From contig NZ_JAPDRA010000001.1 of NCBI RefSeq assembly GCF_026013525.1, forward strand, positions 907,056-971,055: 64,000 bases of DNA, written 5' to 3'. Under the pieces are notes generated by a model. It was not told the origin of the DNA. It ran no database searches and saw nothing but the letters and a program-made list of their open reading frames with translations. This document shows positions 1 through 12,806 of this stretch, one piece after another. Position 1 is the first letter of the stretch; the number at the start of each line of letters is the position of its first letter. The translations under genes and the position numbers were made by a program. This stretch comes from Sphingomonas canadensis. Lineage in GTDB: Bacteria > Pseudomonadota > Alphaproteobacteria > Sphingomonadales > Sphingomonadaceae.

Positions 1-640
1 AGCCAAGGCCGCGGATCGTGGTGATCACGTCCTGGCCCAGCTTCTTGCGGATGCGCGTCACGAACACCTCGATCGTATTCGAATCGCGGTCGAAGTCCTG
101 GTCGTAGATATGCTCGATCAGCTCGGTGCGGCTCACCACCTTGCCCTTGTGGTGGAGCAGATAGCTGAGCAGCTTATATTCCTGCGCGGTCAGCTTGATC
201 GGCTCGCCCGCGCGGGTGACCTTGCCCGATCGCGTGTCGAGGCGGATGTCGCCCGCGGTCAGCTCCGCCGATGCGTTGCCCGATGCGCGGCGGATCAGCG
301 CGCGCAGCCGGGCGATCAGCTCCTCGGTCTGGAAGGGCTTGGCGACATAATCGTCGGCGCCCGCGTCCAGCCCGGCCACCTTGTCGGACCAGCTATCGCG
401 CGCGGTGAGCACCAGGACGGGCGTGGCCTTGCCCTCCTTGCGCCAGCGGTCGAGCACGGTCAGCCCATCGACCTCGGGCAGGCCGAGATCGAGGATGATG
501 GCGTCATAAGTCTCGGTAGAGCCAAGGAAATGGCCCTCCTCCCCGTCGCGCGCCAGGTCCACGGCATAGCCCGCGCCCTCCAGCGTGTTGCGGAGCTGGT
601 TGCCCAGATTGGGTTCGTCTTCGACGATCAGAACTCGCAT
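1..640 (-). CDS. OmpR-family response regulator (3' end cut by window edge)
   Basis: DNA-binding response regulator of a two-component system, missing only its last few residues at the left edge. The N-terminal receiver domain begins MRVLIVEDEP, with the phospho-acceptor Asp at residue 51 (IILDLGLPEVDG) and the conserved Lys in ADDYVAKPF. A C-terminal winged-helix domain follows (LTAQEYKLLSYLLHHKGKVV, then FDRDSNTIEVFVTRIRKKLG), typical of OmpR/PhoB. It lies 28 bases downstream of the PepSY-domain gene on the same strand, so the two are probably co-transcribed. A sensor kinase would be expected beyond the window edge but is not visible. The signal sensed cannot be told. Confidence 0.93.
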   Translation of the reverse strand, partial: MRVLIVEDEPNLGNQLRNTLEGAGYAVDLARDGEEGHFLGSTETYDAIILDLGLPEVDGLTVLDRWRKEGKATPVLVLTARDSWSDKVAGLDAGADDYVAKPFQTEELIARLRALIRRASGNASAELTAGDIRLDTRSGKVTRAGEPIKLTAQEYKLLSYLLHHKGKVVSRTELIEHIYDQDFDRDSNTIEVFVTRIRKKLGQDVITTIRGLG

Positions 641-668
641 GTATCTTCCCCGAAGGCGCGGTGCGCCG

Positions 669-986
669 TCATCCGGTGCGGCGCACGATACGGCCGGTGC
701 GGCCGTCGATGTCGATCCAGATCATCTCTTTCTTGCGCAGGAATTTGAGCCTGTAAATGTCCGTCTGGGGATCGAAGTCGAAACCAAGATAATCCCAGCC
801 GGGCATCGTCGGCACGATCCGCCGCTCGATCTCGCGCACGGGCAGGTTGCGGCCGGCCTGCTGGCGCTGGCGGGCGGCCTCCTGATTGCTGTCCTGCCCG
901 CCGCGGTTCGGCTGCGCAGCGGCACCGCCGCCCGCCGCAAGGGCGAACGCGCACGCGCACAACAGGGACCGTCCGAGCATCTTCAT
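669..986 (-). CDS. PepSY-domain secreted/periplasmic protein
   Basis: Small exported protein of about 105 residues. The chosen ATG gives MKMLGRSLLCACAFALAAGG, a clear signal peptide ending near AAAQ. Upstream in-frame starts (to 1094) would add an Arg/Pro-rich stretch unlike a leader. The rest is a single PepSY-like unit: VREIERRIVPTMPGWDYLG, FDPQTDIYRLKFLRKKEMIWIDIDGRTGRIV. PepSY proteins often sit beside two-component genes and modulate peptidases or sensors. Here it directly precedes the response-regulator gene and may be an accessory to that system (inference). Confidence 0.85.
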   Translation of the reverse strand: MKMLGRSLLCACAFALAAGGGAAAQPNRGGQDSNQEAARQRQQAGRNLPVREIERRIVPTMPGWDYLGFDFDPQTDIYRLKFLRKKEMIWIDIDGRTGRIVRRTG

Positions 987-1084
987 GGGTCTGGCATAGG
1001 GATCGGGCATTGAATAGCCCCTGAACATGGTCGACAGCCATGTGTCAGCTTGCGGGCGCGGGGCGGCGGCCCTAGGCGGGCGCG

Positions 1085-2865
<1,781 letters not shown>

Positions 2866-2869
<4 letters not shown>

Positions 2870-3285
2870 TCGCACTTTCCTGCAATTGCGGCGCGATCCG
2901 CATCGAGACGAGGAAGAAGCCGGACTTCATCAACGCCTGCAACTGCGCGCTGTGCCGGAAATCGGGCGCCTTCTGGGGCTATTTCCACCCGTCCGAGGTG
3001 ACCGTGACGGGCGCGGGCAGCAGCTTTCGCCGCAAGGACAAGGCCGATCCCGCGGTGGACGTGCATTTCTGCGCGGCCTGCGGCTCCACCACCCATTTCC
3101 GCTTGACCGGAAGCGCGCTGGCGAAGTTCGGCGACACGATGATGGGCGTCAACATGTGGCTTGCGGACGAGGCCGATCTGGCGGGCGTCGAGCTGCGCTT
3201 CCCCGACGGGCGCAACTGGGACGGCGCGGGCGAATTCGGCCATGTGCGGCCCGCGGAGGTTATTGGGGCCGTGGGCGCGGAATAG
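2866..3285 (+). CDS. GFA-family zinc-binding protein (Mss4-like fold)
   Basis: Protein of 139 residues with the cysteine pattern of the glutathione-dependent formaldehyde-activating (GFA) family: CNCG near the N-terminus, CNCALCRKSGAFWGYF, and HFCAACGSTTHF. These Cys residues bind structural and catalytic zinc in the family. Many members have no proven formaldehyde role, so the substrate is unknown. Its start overlaps the stop of the ABC-F gene, implying translational coupling. Confidence 0.85.
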
Positions 3286-3289
3286 GCAC

Positions 3290-3393
3290 ATCCTCCCCCG
3301 CCGGGGGGAGGGGGGAGGTGGCGCGCGGCTCCGTTCCGGTATCCTCCCCCTTCGGCAGCCTGCGGCTGCCACCTCCCACTGGCGGGGGAGGAT
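3290..3393. repeat. Nested inverted repeat, C/G-rich intergenic element (copy 1)
   Basis: The outer arms ATCCTCCCCCGCC (3290-3302) and GGCGGGGGAGGAT (3381-3393) are perfectly complementary. Inside them, GGGAGGTGGC (3313-3322) pairs with GCCACCTCCC (3368-3377), and GGCAGCC (3354-3360) pairs with GGCTGCC (3364-3370). It lies between two convergent genes. The stretch 3341-3393 matches the reverse strand of 17998-18047 almost throughout, so this is a dispersed repeat family that could also act as a terminator. Confidence 0.8.
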
Positions 3394-3403
3394 CGGGAGG
3401 GGT

Positions 3404-3889
3404 TCAATACAGCAGCACGCGCTCGTCGATATCGCGGAACAGCGGCAGGTCCAGCGTCGATTCGGCCGCCCAGCCGATGTGGAACACATCCTCGAAATAC
3501 CAGCGGTCGTGATCGCCGTCGGCCTTGCAGTTGATACGATAGGTCAGGCGCTGGCCGAACGGCAGGCGGGCGATGAAGCCCTCCAGATGCGGGCGATAGG
3601 GCGTACGCGCGCCCACGTCGAAGCGCAGCGCGAGGAAATCGCCGTCGATCCGCGTGGTGACGGGCACGCGCGAGCCCTCGGTCTTCGCGATCTCGCGCAT
3701 CGCCTCCTCGGGCTCGAAGCGGTTGCGGCCCCGGTAGTCGATGCGGTGATACCAGCCGGGATCGCTGTCGAACGGCGCACGGAACGGCAGCTCGCGGGGC
3801 AGCGCGTTGCGCACGCCGGACCAGGGCATGCCGCGCGCGGCCTTGTCCCAATGGATATGGCAATGCTGGATGGAGAGGCGGCGCTTCAC
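3404..3889 (-). CDS. Unrecognised conserved-looking protein, 161 aa
   Basis: Hypothetical protein starting VKRRLSIQHCHIHWDKAARG and ending DIDERVLLY. The GTG start overlaps the stop of the upstream DUF815 ATPase gene (GTGA), which argues for this start and for translational coupling. A longer in-frame start at 3934 would lie inside the ATPase gene. The sequence is rich in charged and aromatic residues (WYHRIDYRGRNRFEP, RWYFEDVFHIGW), with no signal peptide or membrane segment. I recognise no domain. Its tight link to an AAA+ protein suggests a shared function, but this is inference only. Confidence 0.75.
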   Translation of the reverse strand: MKRRLSIQHCHIHWDKAARGMPWSGVRNALPRELPFRAPFDSDPGWYHRIDYRGRNRFEPEEAMREIAKTEGSRVPVTTRIDGDFLALRFDVGARTPYRPHLEGFIARLPFGQRLTYRINCKADGDHDRWYFEDVFHIGWAAESTLDLPLFRDIDERVLLY

Positions 3890-4692
3890 AGCTTCAGGCC
3901 GTGCCGCCCCGCCAGTTCGACGAAATACTGCCATGCGACGCGGCCCGAGCGGCTGCCCCGGCGCGTGGCCCAGTTGATCGCCTCGGCCGGATCGAAGTCC
4001 AGGCCATGGGCGGCGGCATAGGCCTGGACGATCGCGACATAGGTGTCCTGATCGATCGCGTGGAAGCCCAGCGACAGGCCGAACCGGTCGGCCAGCGCCA
4101 GATTGTCGTCGATCGAATCGCGCGGGTTGATCGCGCTCGATTGCTCGGCGATGTCGCGCGGGATGAGGTGGCGGCGGTTGGAGGTGACGATCAGCCGCGC
4201 ATTGGCGGGCCGCGCCTCGGCCCCGCCCTCCAGCAGCGAACGCAGCGCCCGGCCGTCGCGCGCGGCGTCGAACCCCAGATCGTCGAGGAAGATCGCAAAG
4301 GCGCGCGGCACCGGTGCGATGGCGGCGAACAGATCGGGCAGGCTCGCCAGCTCGTCCGTCACCGCCTCAACCAGCGCGATGCCGCCGCCCTGTGCCTGGA
4401 CATGCGCCACCGCGCTCTTGACCAGCGCCGACTTGCCCGTGCCGCGCGCGCCCCACAGCAGCGCGTCCTGCGCGGCGTGGCCCGCGGCAAGCCGGGCCAG
4501 ATTGGCGACCAGCGCGTCGCGCTGCGCGTCCATCCCCTGCAGCCGGCCAAGCGGCAGCGGGGCGAAGGCGCGCGCCGCGATCAGCGTGCCGTGGCGCCAG
4601 ACATAGGCCGGGTGCGCCAGCGGATCGGCGGCGGCGGGCAGCGGCGGCGCGAGCCGCTCCAGCGCGGCGGCGATACGTTCCAGTGCGTCCAT
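3886..4692 (-). CDS. DUF815 family AAA+ ATPase
   Basis: ATPase of 268 residues. The N-terminus is a short helical region, then a P-loop GARGTGKSAL (Walker A at 81-88), Walker B FAIFLDDLGF, a sensor-1 region ARLIVTSNRRHLIP, and a C-terminal lid. The block NRRHLIPRDIAEQ... followed by DNLALADRFGLSLGF is typical of DUF815, a clade of cytoplasmic AAA+ proteins with undefined cellular role. It overlaps the downstream unrecognised gene by four bases. Confidence 0.88.
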   Translation of the reverse strand: MDALERIAAALERLAPPLPAAADPLAHPAYVWRHGTLIAARAFAPLPLGRLQGMDAQRDALVANLARLAAGHAAQDALLWGARGTGKSALVKSAVAHVQAQGGGIALVEAVTDELASLPDLFAAIAPVPRAFAIFLDDLGFDAARDGRALRSLLEGGAEARPANARLIVTSNRRHLIPRDIAEQSSAINPRDSIDDNLALADRFGLSLGFHAIDQDTYVAIVQAYAAAHGLDFDPAEAINWATRRGSRSGRVAWQYFVELAGRHGLKL

Positions 4693-4732
4693 GCCCGGGC
4701 CTATAGAGGCTCGGCGGCCGCCGGGGGAAGGG

Positions 4733-6791
4733 TCAGCCCGTCTTGCCCGCCAGCGCCTGGGCGGCGGCGCGTTCGGTGAAGCTCGGGTCCTTCAGCGCCA
4801 TCGCGGCCTGGGCGCGGGCGTCGTCCTTGCGATCCATGGCGGCATAGACCTGGGCCAGGTGCCAGCGCAGCCCGGCATGGCCCGGCGCGATCGACACCGC
4901 CTTGGTCAGCAGCTCCAGCGCGGCCTGTCCGTCGCCCGCCAGATAGAGCGCCCAGCCATAGGCGTCCGCCACCGCCGGATTGAGCGGGGCCAGCCGGTAG
5001 GCGCGCTCGCCATATTCCACCGCGGCATCGGTCTCGCCCGCGCCGGCATAGGCGGCGGCCAGCTCGGCGTTAAGCGCCGCGTCGCGATCGCCCACGCGCT
5101 CGCGCAGGCCCTCCAGCGTCTCGATCGCGTCCTCATATTCGCCCGCCGCGAGCTGCCAGTGCCCCGCCAGCCGCAGCGCGGCGACGTTGACCGGGTTCTG
5201 CGACAGGAACAGCGCCAGCGTGTTGGCGGCGTCGGTGCGGCGCCCGGCGCGGTCCAGCGCGTCCACCAGCCGCAGCATCGTCGGCTCGTCGAAGCGCAGG
5301 TCGGCGGCGTTGCGATAGGCGGCGGCGGCATCCGCGGGGCGATCGAGCAGCATCAGCATGTCGCCCACCACCACATGCGCGCCCGGGGCACCGGGGTTGC
5401 GCCGCGCGATCGCCTGCGCCTCGGCCAGCGCCCCCGCCTTGTCGCCCTTGTCGAGCAGCGCGCGGATCATCGGCACGATCGCCTGCGGATCGCCGGGGCG
5501 GGCGGAGGCCGGACCGGCGAGCACGGCGACGCTGTCGTCGGCGGAAAAGGCGCCCGCCGGGCCGCGCACCGGATAGGCGGCGCGATCGAGCAGCCGGGCG
5601 GCCTCGGCCCGTTCGCCGATCCGCTCGTATCCGCGCGCCACCAGCGTCAGCGCATAGCTGTCGGCGTCGCCGCGCGCGATCACGGGGCGCAGCACGTCGA
5701 TCGCGTTGCGCGCCGCGTCGCTCTTGAGCAGCGCGGTGGCGAGCAGCTTGCGCGCGGTGATGTTCATCGGCTGCGCGGCGACGAGTTGCTGGAGCCGCGC
5801 GATCGCCTGCTCGCTATCGCCCGCCTGGATGTCGAGCGCGCCCGCCAGCAGCAGCGCGCCGGGCACCTGGTCCAGCCCCGGCCCGCTGTGCGCCAGCACG
5901 TCGCGGGCCAGCGCATAATTGCCCGCGCGCGCGGCCAGCACGGACTGGAGGTAAAAGGCCTGGGGGCTGCCCGGCCGCGCCGCGGCGGCGCGGCGCACGG
6001 CGGCCAGCATGTCCACGCTGCGTCCGGCGTCGCCCAGCGTCGAGGCATATTCGATCAGCGCGTCGTGATAGTCCGGATCGCGCTTCAGCGCCGCCTCGAA
6101 CCAGGGCAGCGCGGCGATCAGCCCATATTGCGCGCGCACCAGCTCGCCGCGCAGCACCAGCGCGTCGATGTTGCCCGGCGCCAGCTTCACCGCGCGCTCC
6201 GAAGCCTCGATCGCGCCCAGCATGTCGCCCGCGGTGAAGCGGAAGCGGCCCACGTCGGTCCATACGTCGGGATCGTTGGGGGCGATGCGCCGCGCCTCGT
6301 CCAGCGATGCGTTGGCGGCGGCCAGATCGCCCTGCGCCGTCATCGCCCGCGCGCGCACGCGCAGGCCATAGGGGCGATAGCGCGGATCGGTCTTCTCCAC
6401 CTCGGCGACCGCCTGTTCCACCTGCCCCTGGAGCAGCAGCGCATGGGCCAGCAGGTGATGGAGCTGTTTCGCGTCGAAGCCCTTGTCGATCGCGCGGCGC
6501 AGCTCGCCCTCGGCACCGGTGCCGTCCTCCAGCATCAGCAGCGCGCGGGCCAGGATGACATGCCCGTCCGCCCAATCGGGATCGGCGCGCACCGCCTCCA
6601 GCGCGGCATCGCGCGCGGCGGTGGGATTGCTGGCCTGGAGCAACTGCCCGCTGCGCTCCGCCATCTGCCGCGCGGCGGCGGGGTCCTGCCGCAGCGGCGA
6701 CAGGAACAGGAAGGCGTAGACGGCGAAGCCGAACACGCCCAGCGCGCCGGCGATCACCGCGATGCGGCGGAGCCCGAAGGTGCGGGGGCGC

Positions 6792-6808
<17 letters not shown>
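4733..6808 (-). CDS. prsT: TPR-repeat protein, PrsT-like (PEP-CTERM/exopolysaccharide locus)
   Basis: Protein of 691 residues with one N-terminal membrane segment (about residues 15-35, RRIAVIAGALGVFGFAVYAF) followed by an almost continuous array of tetratricopeptide repeats (for example A-x-Y-G-x-A-L-Y-L-x-G and D-P-x-x-x-A-x-x-x-L-A patterns). It should be anchored with the TPR array in the periplasm. It starts inside the last codons of the PrsR gene (17-base overlap), and the order TPR - PrsR - PrsK - sugar transferase matches XrtA/PEP-CTERM-associated loci. It is shorter than many PrsT proteins, so the family name is an inference from context. Confidence 0.8.
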
Positions 6809-8152
<1,344 letters not shown>

Positions 8153-8156
<4 letters not shown>

Positions 8157-10198
8157 GCTGCCCTCTCTGTGACGTCGGCGGCGTGGGCCGCGCGCAGCAC
8201 CACCCGGAAGCGGCTGCCCGCGCCCTCGCGCGACGAAACCTCGATGCGCCCGCCCATCGCCTGGGCCAACTGGCGCGCCTCGAACGCGCCCACGCCGAAG
8301 CCGGCGGGCTTCGACGACACGAAGGGCTTGAACAGCTTGTCGCGGATGAAGCCGGGCGACATGCCGGTGCCGCGATCGACGACGTCGATGGTCACCGCCT
8401 CGCCATCGGCGCCGATCGCCAGCGTCACCGGCTCGTGCGCCGGGCTCGCCTCGATCGCGTTCTGGACCAGATGGCCCAGCAATTGTTCCAGCCCCGCGGG
8501 ATCGGCCAGCGCCACCGCGCCCTGTGCGCCGGTCACCGTCACGGGATGCTGCCCCCGGCGCGCGGCGGCGATCCGATCGACCAGCGGCGCCACCATCGTC
8601 GCGCGCGGCGCATCGGCACGCGCGCGGCCGTGCGGGGCCAGGCGGGCGAGCAGCGCGTTCATCTTGTCCGCCGATGCGTTGAGCGTGCTCACCATATCGG
8701 CGCGGAACTCGGGATTGCCGGCGTGCCGTTCGGCATTGCGGGCGACCAGCGTGAGCTGGCTGACCAGATTCTTGATGTCGTGCAGGATGAAGGCGAAGCG
8801 GCGGTTGAACTCGTCGAACCGCTGGGCATCGGCCAGCGCTTCCTGCGCGCGCGCCTCGGCCAGATAGGAACCGGCCTGGCGCCCGGCCACCTTGAGCAGG
8901 TCGAAATCCTCCCAGTCGAGCGGGCGGCGCACCGGCGGCCGGGCGAGCAGGATCGCGCCCGCCAGCCCGCCCAGGTGCGGCAGCGGCACCACGGCCCAGG
9001 CATCGCGGTGATGCGCCATCCAGTGCGGCAGCAGCGCGGCCTCCACGCTGTCCGATTCGATCAGCTCGTCCAACTCCAGGATACGGCCCGTGGCGGCCAG
9101 ATGCTGCGCCAGCGCGGCATCGGCCGGGCCGGTCTCGCCGCTCCAGTTCCACGCGGAGCCCACGCCCAGCCCGGTCCCCTCCGGTACCAAGAGTACGCCC
9201 GCGGGCGAATCGGTCAGGTCCGCCATTGCCTTCACGATGCGCTCGTCGAGCGGGGCCGCGCCCTCGGCTACGCCCAGCGTCTCGGTGAAGCGCATCCATT
9301 CGCTGCGATAGTCGTAGCGGTGGCGGAAGAAATGCTTGGCCAGCTTCACCTTGGCCCAGGCGCGCAGCCAGGTCGACGAAACCAGCGTCAGGATCGCCGC
9401 TGTCGATCCGAACACGAACGCGGTCTGCAGCACGCGCGCATTGGCGCCGCCCACCGTCGCGATCACGCTGCTCACCAGCGCCAGCACCGCGAAATAGGCG
9501 CCGATCGCCACCAGCGAGAGCGACTGATAGGCCACGGTGCGCGAAACCTGGACGTTCCAGTCGCCCTTGTGATGCAGTCCCATGGCCATCGCCAGCGCCG
9601 CCAGCACCATGCCCGCGCCGCGCAGCGCCAGCAGCTCGGGCGCGGGCCTCGCGGTCAGATAGGTGACGCAGAACAGGTTGAAGTCGAGCAGCCACAGCCC
9701 GGCGAGCGCCAGCACCACCCAGCGCAGCCCTGCATTGGCCCCCGGCGCCACCGCCGCATGCAGCGCCCGCATCAGCACCAGCGCCGCCACCGCCACCAGC
9801 ATGCGCAGCAGCAGCGCCGCCGTCGCCATGCCCGGCGCCAACTGGGGCGGGGCCGCGTTCGCGCCCAGCCCGATCAGCAGCGCGAACACCACCACCAGCG
9901 CCGCGACGCCATAGACCGTGCCCAGCGCCGCCGGCGGCCGCACGCTGCCGTCGCGCCGGTGCATCGCGATCATGAAGGCGAACCAGGCCAGGTTGCGCAT
10001 CGCCTCTGCGATCCGCGTCGCCGATTCGCCTTCGCCGATGCCTGCCGCGGCCAGCGCCCACAGCGCGGTGAGCCCCAGCGCCACCGCCAGCGGGTGGCGC
10101 GGCAGCCCCGGCTCCCGCCGCCGCCATGCCCATAGCGCCAGCGCGCCGAACAGCAGCGCGGCGAAGGCATGCGTCCACAGGATCGACGCGGAAAGCAT
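8153..10198 (-). CDS. prsK: PrsK-type membrane histidine kinase
   Basis: Sensor kinase of 681 residues. The N-terminal third holds a run of hydrophobic helices (about eight membrane segments up to residue ~280). A GAF-like segment follows, then the phospho-acceptor region FAFILHDIKNLVSQLTLV with His at 473, and an ATPase domain with GLEQLLGHLVQNAIEAS (N-box), DRGTGMS and GFGVGAFEARQLA (G-boxes). The HDIKN acceptor motif and membrane-GAF-kinase order match PrsK of the XrtA/PEP-CTERM system. The ATG at 10198 overlaps the stop of the sugar transferase by one base (TGATG). A TTG one codon upstream is also possible. Cognate partner: PrsR, encoded next. Confidence 0.92.
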
Positions 10199-11586
10199 CA
10201 ACGCGCGCCTTCCGGGAACAGGATCACCCGCGCCGTCTGGAGCAGGATCAGCAGATCGAGGAAGGGCGAGTAGTTCTTGGCGTAATAGAGGTCATATTCC
10301 AGCTTCTGCCGCGAATCCTCGATCGACGCGCCATAGGGATAGTTGATCTGCGCCCAGCCGGTGATGCCGGGCTTCACCATGTGCCGCTCGGCGTAATAGG
10401 GAAGCTGCTGCTCCAGATCCTCGACGAACTGGGGCCGTTCGGGGCGCGGGCCGACGAAGCTCATCTCGCCCTTCAGCACGCTCCAGCACTGGGGCAGTTC
10501 GTCGACGCGGGTCTTGCGGATGATGCGGCCGACGCGGGTGATGCGCGGATCGTCCTTCTCCGCCCACACGGCCTGGCCGGCCACCTCGGCGTCGGTGCGC
10601 ATCGAGCGCAGCTTGATGATGTCGAAGCCCTGGCCATAGAGCCCCACGCGCCGCTGGCGGTAGAACGCCGGGCCTTTCGAATCGAGCTTCACCGCGATCG
10701 CGCCCAGCACGATCAGCGGCAGCGCCAGGACCAGCAGCGCGAGGCTGGCCGTCACGTCGAACAGCCGCTTGAACATGCTCGACAGCATCCGGCCGGACGA
10801 GAATCCGTCGGAGAAGATCAGCCAGCTCGGGTTGACCGACTGGAGGTCGACGCGCCCCGTCTCGCGCTCCAGGAAGGTCGATATCTCGTTGACGTGGACG
10901 CCGGTGGTCTTGATCCGCAGCAGGTCCTTCATCGGCAGCGCGTTTCGCCGCTCCTCCAGCGCCAGCACCACCTCGCTCGCGTTGAGCAGCACGACATGGT
11001 CCGCCAGATTGTAGATCGCGTCGCGGGCGATCGCTTCGGGGATCACCCGGTTCGCCTCGCTCATCGCGACATAGCCGACGACGACGAATCCCGATCCCGG
11101 CGCCTTGGAAAGCGCCTTCAGCCGCGCCGCGCGCGGACCGGCGCCCAGCACGACCACGCGCCGTTTGAACGCCTGGCTGCCCAGCGTCTTGCCCAGCAGG
11201 ATGCGCAGCAGGATCAGCAGCCCGATCGACGCGCCCATCGCGTACAGCAGGTTCGATCGCCAGAAGGCGAGCTGGGGGATCATGAAGAACAGCGCGCTGA
11301 GGAAGATCACCCCCAGCGTGATCGACACGATCAGCCGCGCGGTGGCATGGCGAAGCGACTGGAGCGATTCGGTGCCGTACACGCCCACCGCGATCATCGC
11401 GGTTTCCAGCGCCACGGCATAGGCCAGCAACTGCGGCAGCCGCGATTGCATCGCCCCGGGCAGGCTGCCCAGTTGATGCGATCGCACCACCCAGCCGATC
11501 TCGCCGGCTACGACGAGCAGGATGAGGTCCAGCAGGCCGAGCAGCAGCACGGCGTTAGGCACATATTGCTTGAACAGTCGGATCAT
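10198..11586 (-). CDS. Polyprenyl-phosphate sugar-1-phosphate transferase (PEP-CTERM-associated type)
   Basis: Initiating glycosyltransferase for exopolysaccharide, moving a sugar-1-phosphate onto undecaprenyl phosphate in the inner membrane. The start at 11586 (MIRLFKQYVPNAVLLLGLLD) gives 462 residues; the reading frame stays open to 11715 but the extra N-terminus lacks membrane character. Features: four N-terminal membrane helices, a Rossmann-like CoA-binding-type segment (VVVLGAGPRAARL), a fifth helix, and the catalytic bacterial sugar-transferase domain KRLFDVTAS...SKGPAFYRQRRVG...KLRSMR...DELPQCWSVLKGEMSFVGPRPERP. It heads the prsK-prsR-prsT transcription unit. Confidence 0.92.
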   Translation of the reverse strand: MIRLFKQYVPNAVLLLGLLDLILLVVAGEIGWVVRSHQLGSLPGAMQSRLPQLLAYAVALETAMIAVGVYGTESLQSLRHATARLIVSITLGVIFLSALFFMIPQLAFWRSNLLYAMGASIGLLILLRILLGKTLGSQAFKRRVVVLGAGPRAARLKALSKAPGSGFVVVGYVAMSEANRVIPEAIARDAIYNLADHVVLLNASEVVLALEERRNALPMKDLLRIKTTGVHVNEISTFLERETGRVDLQSVNPSWLIFSDGFSSGRMLSSMFKRLFDVTASLALLVLALPLIVLGAIAVKLDSKGPAFYRQRRVGLYGQGFDIIKLRSMRTDAEVAGQAVWAEKDDPRITRVGRIIRKTRVDELPQCWSVLKGEMSFVGPRPERPQFVEDLEQQLPYYAERHMVKPGITGWAQINYPYGASIEDSRQKLEYDLYYAKNYSPFLDLLILLQTARVILFPEGAR

Positions 11587-11743
11587 GGCGCGGGCCAGCC
11601 TAGCGCCGAAGTGTAAACGAACCCGACACATCGGGGGCCGCCGGACGGCTTTACACAAAAACTGCACCAAAGCGCGAATAGTGGCCGGGCACGGTTTGAC
11701 GCGCGGGGCGTTCATCGACCATGCCGGTAGCGGGCAGTTTGAG

Positions 11744-11751
11744 AAAGGAGG
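11744..11751 (+). promoter_or_regulatory. Ribosome binding site that fixes the GTG start of manC
   Basis: AAAGGAGG, nearly full complementarity to the 16S anti-Shine-Dalgarno sequence, five bases before the GTG at 11757. An in-frame ATG at 11721 has no such site, so GTG is the likely start. Confidence 0.8.
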
Positions 11752-11756
11752 CCCTG

Positions 11757-12806
11757 GTGCCGATCGTTCCGGTGATCCTTTCGGGCGGGTCGGGCACCCG
11801 GCTGTGGCCGATGTCGCGCGACGAGCGGCCGAAGCAGTTGCTGGCGCTGACGGCGCCGGAAACGATGCTCCAGCTCACCGCGCGGCGTGCCGGCGCCGAT
11901 TCGGGCTTTGCCGCGCCCGTGGTGGTGGGCAACGCCGCCCACGCCGCCCAGATCGAGGAGCAGCTAGAGGCCGTGGGCGCCGCGGCCAGCGCGCTGATCC
12001 TGGAGCCGGTGGGGCGCAACACCGCGCCAGCCATCGCGCTCGCCGCGCTGGCGGCCGGCGGCGGGGCCGATCCGCTGCTGGTGATGCCTTCGGATCATGT
12101 GATCGCCGATGTGCCCGCATTCCACGCCGCGATCGCCGCGGCGCTGTCGCTGGTCGAGGCGGGATGGCTCGCCACGTTCGGCATCGCGCCCGACGCGCCG
12201 GAGACCGGCTATGGCTGGATCCAGGTGGGCGAGGCGCTGGCGCCCGGCGTCCACCGTGTCGCCCGCTTCGTCGAGAAGCCTCCGCGCGACAAGGCGGAGG
12301 CGATGCTCGCGGCGGGCGATCATTGCTGGAACGGCGGCATCTTCCTGTTCCGCGCCGACCGCTATCTTGAGGAGCTGCGGACGCACGCCCCGGCGATGCT
12401 CGACGCGGCGGAGCGCGCGATGGCATCGGCGCGGCGCGACGGCGTGCGCATCTGGCCCGATGCCGAGGCCTTTGCCGCCAGCCCCAGCGACTCGATCGAC
12501 TATGCGGTGATGGAGAGGGCCGATCGCGTCGCGGTCGCGCCGGTCGCGATGGGATGGAGCGACGTCGGGAGCTGGGACGCGCTCCACGCGATCAGCCGGT
12601 GCGACAGCGCGGGCAACGCCTGCGCGGGCGATGTGGTGGCGATCGACACCGCCAATTGCCTGGTCCGCGCGGGCGAGGGCAAGCGCGTCGCGCTGGTGGG
12701 CGTCCAGGACCTGATCGTGGTGGCCGATGGCGACGATATCCTGGTGCTGCCGCGCGGCCGCAGCCAGGAGGTCAAGAAGATCGTCGAGGCGCTCAGGAAG
12801 CGCTGA
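11757..12806 (+). CDS. manC: Mannose-1-phosphate guanylyltransferase
   Basis: Makes GDP-mannose from mannose-1-phosphate and GTP, a precursor for exopolysaccharide. The N-terminus VPIVPVILSGGSGTRLWPMSRDERPKQLL contains the nucleotidyltransferase pyrophosphorylase signature. Further on are LEPVGRNTAPAIALAA, DHVI, VEKPP, WNGGIFLF and MGWSDVGSWDAL. With the GTG start the protein has 349 residues, so it is the single-domain form without the C-terminal phosphomannose isomerase cupin of bifunctional AlgA/ManC enzymes. It is divergent from the sugar transferase of the Prs block and probably serves the same polymer. Confidence 0.92.
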   Translation: MPIVPVILSGGSGTRLWPMSRDERPKQLLALTAPETMLQLTARRAGADSGFAAPVVVGNAAHAAQIEEQLEAVGAAASALILEPVGRNTAPAIALAALAAGGGADPLLVMPSDHVIADVPAFHAAIAAALSLVEAGWLATFGIAPDAPETGYGWIQVGEALAPGVHRVARFVEKPPRDKAEAMLAAGDHCWNGGIFLFRADRYLEELRTHAPAMLDAAERAMASARRDGVRIWPDAEAFAASPSDSIDYAVMERADRVAVAPVAMGWSDVGSWDALHAISRCDSAGNACAGDVVAIDTANCLVRAGEGKRVALVGVQDLIVVADGDDILVLPRGRSQEVKKIVEALRKR

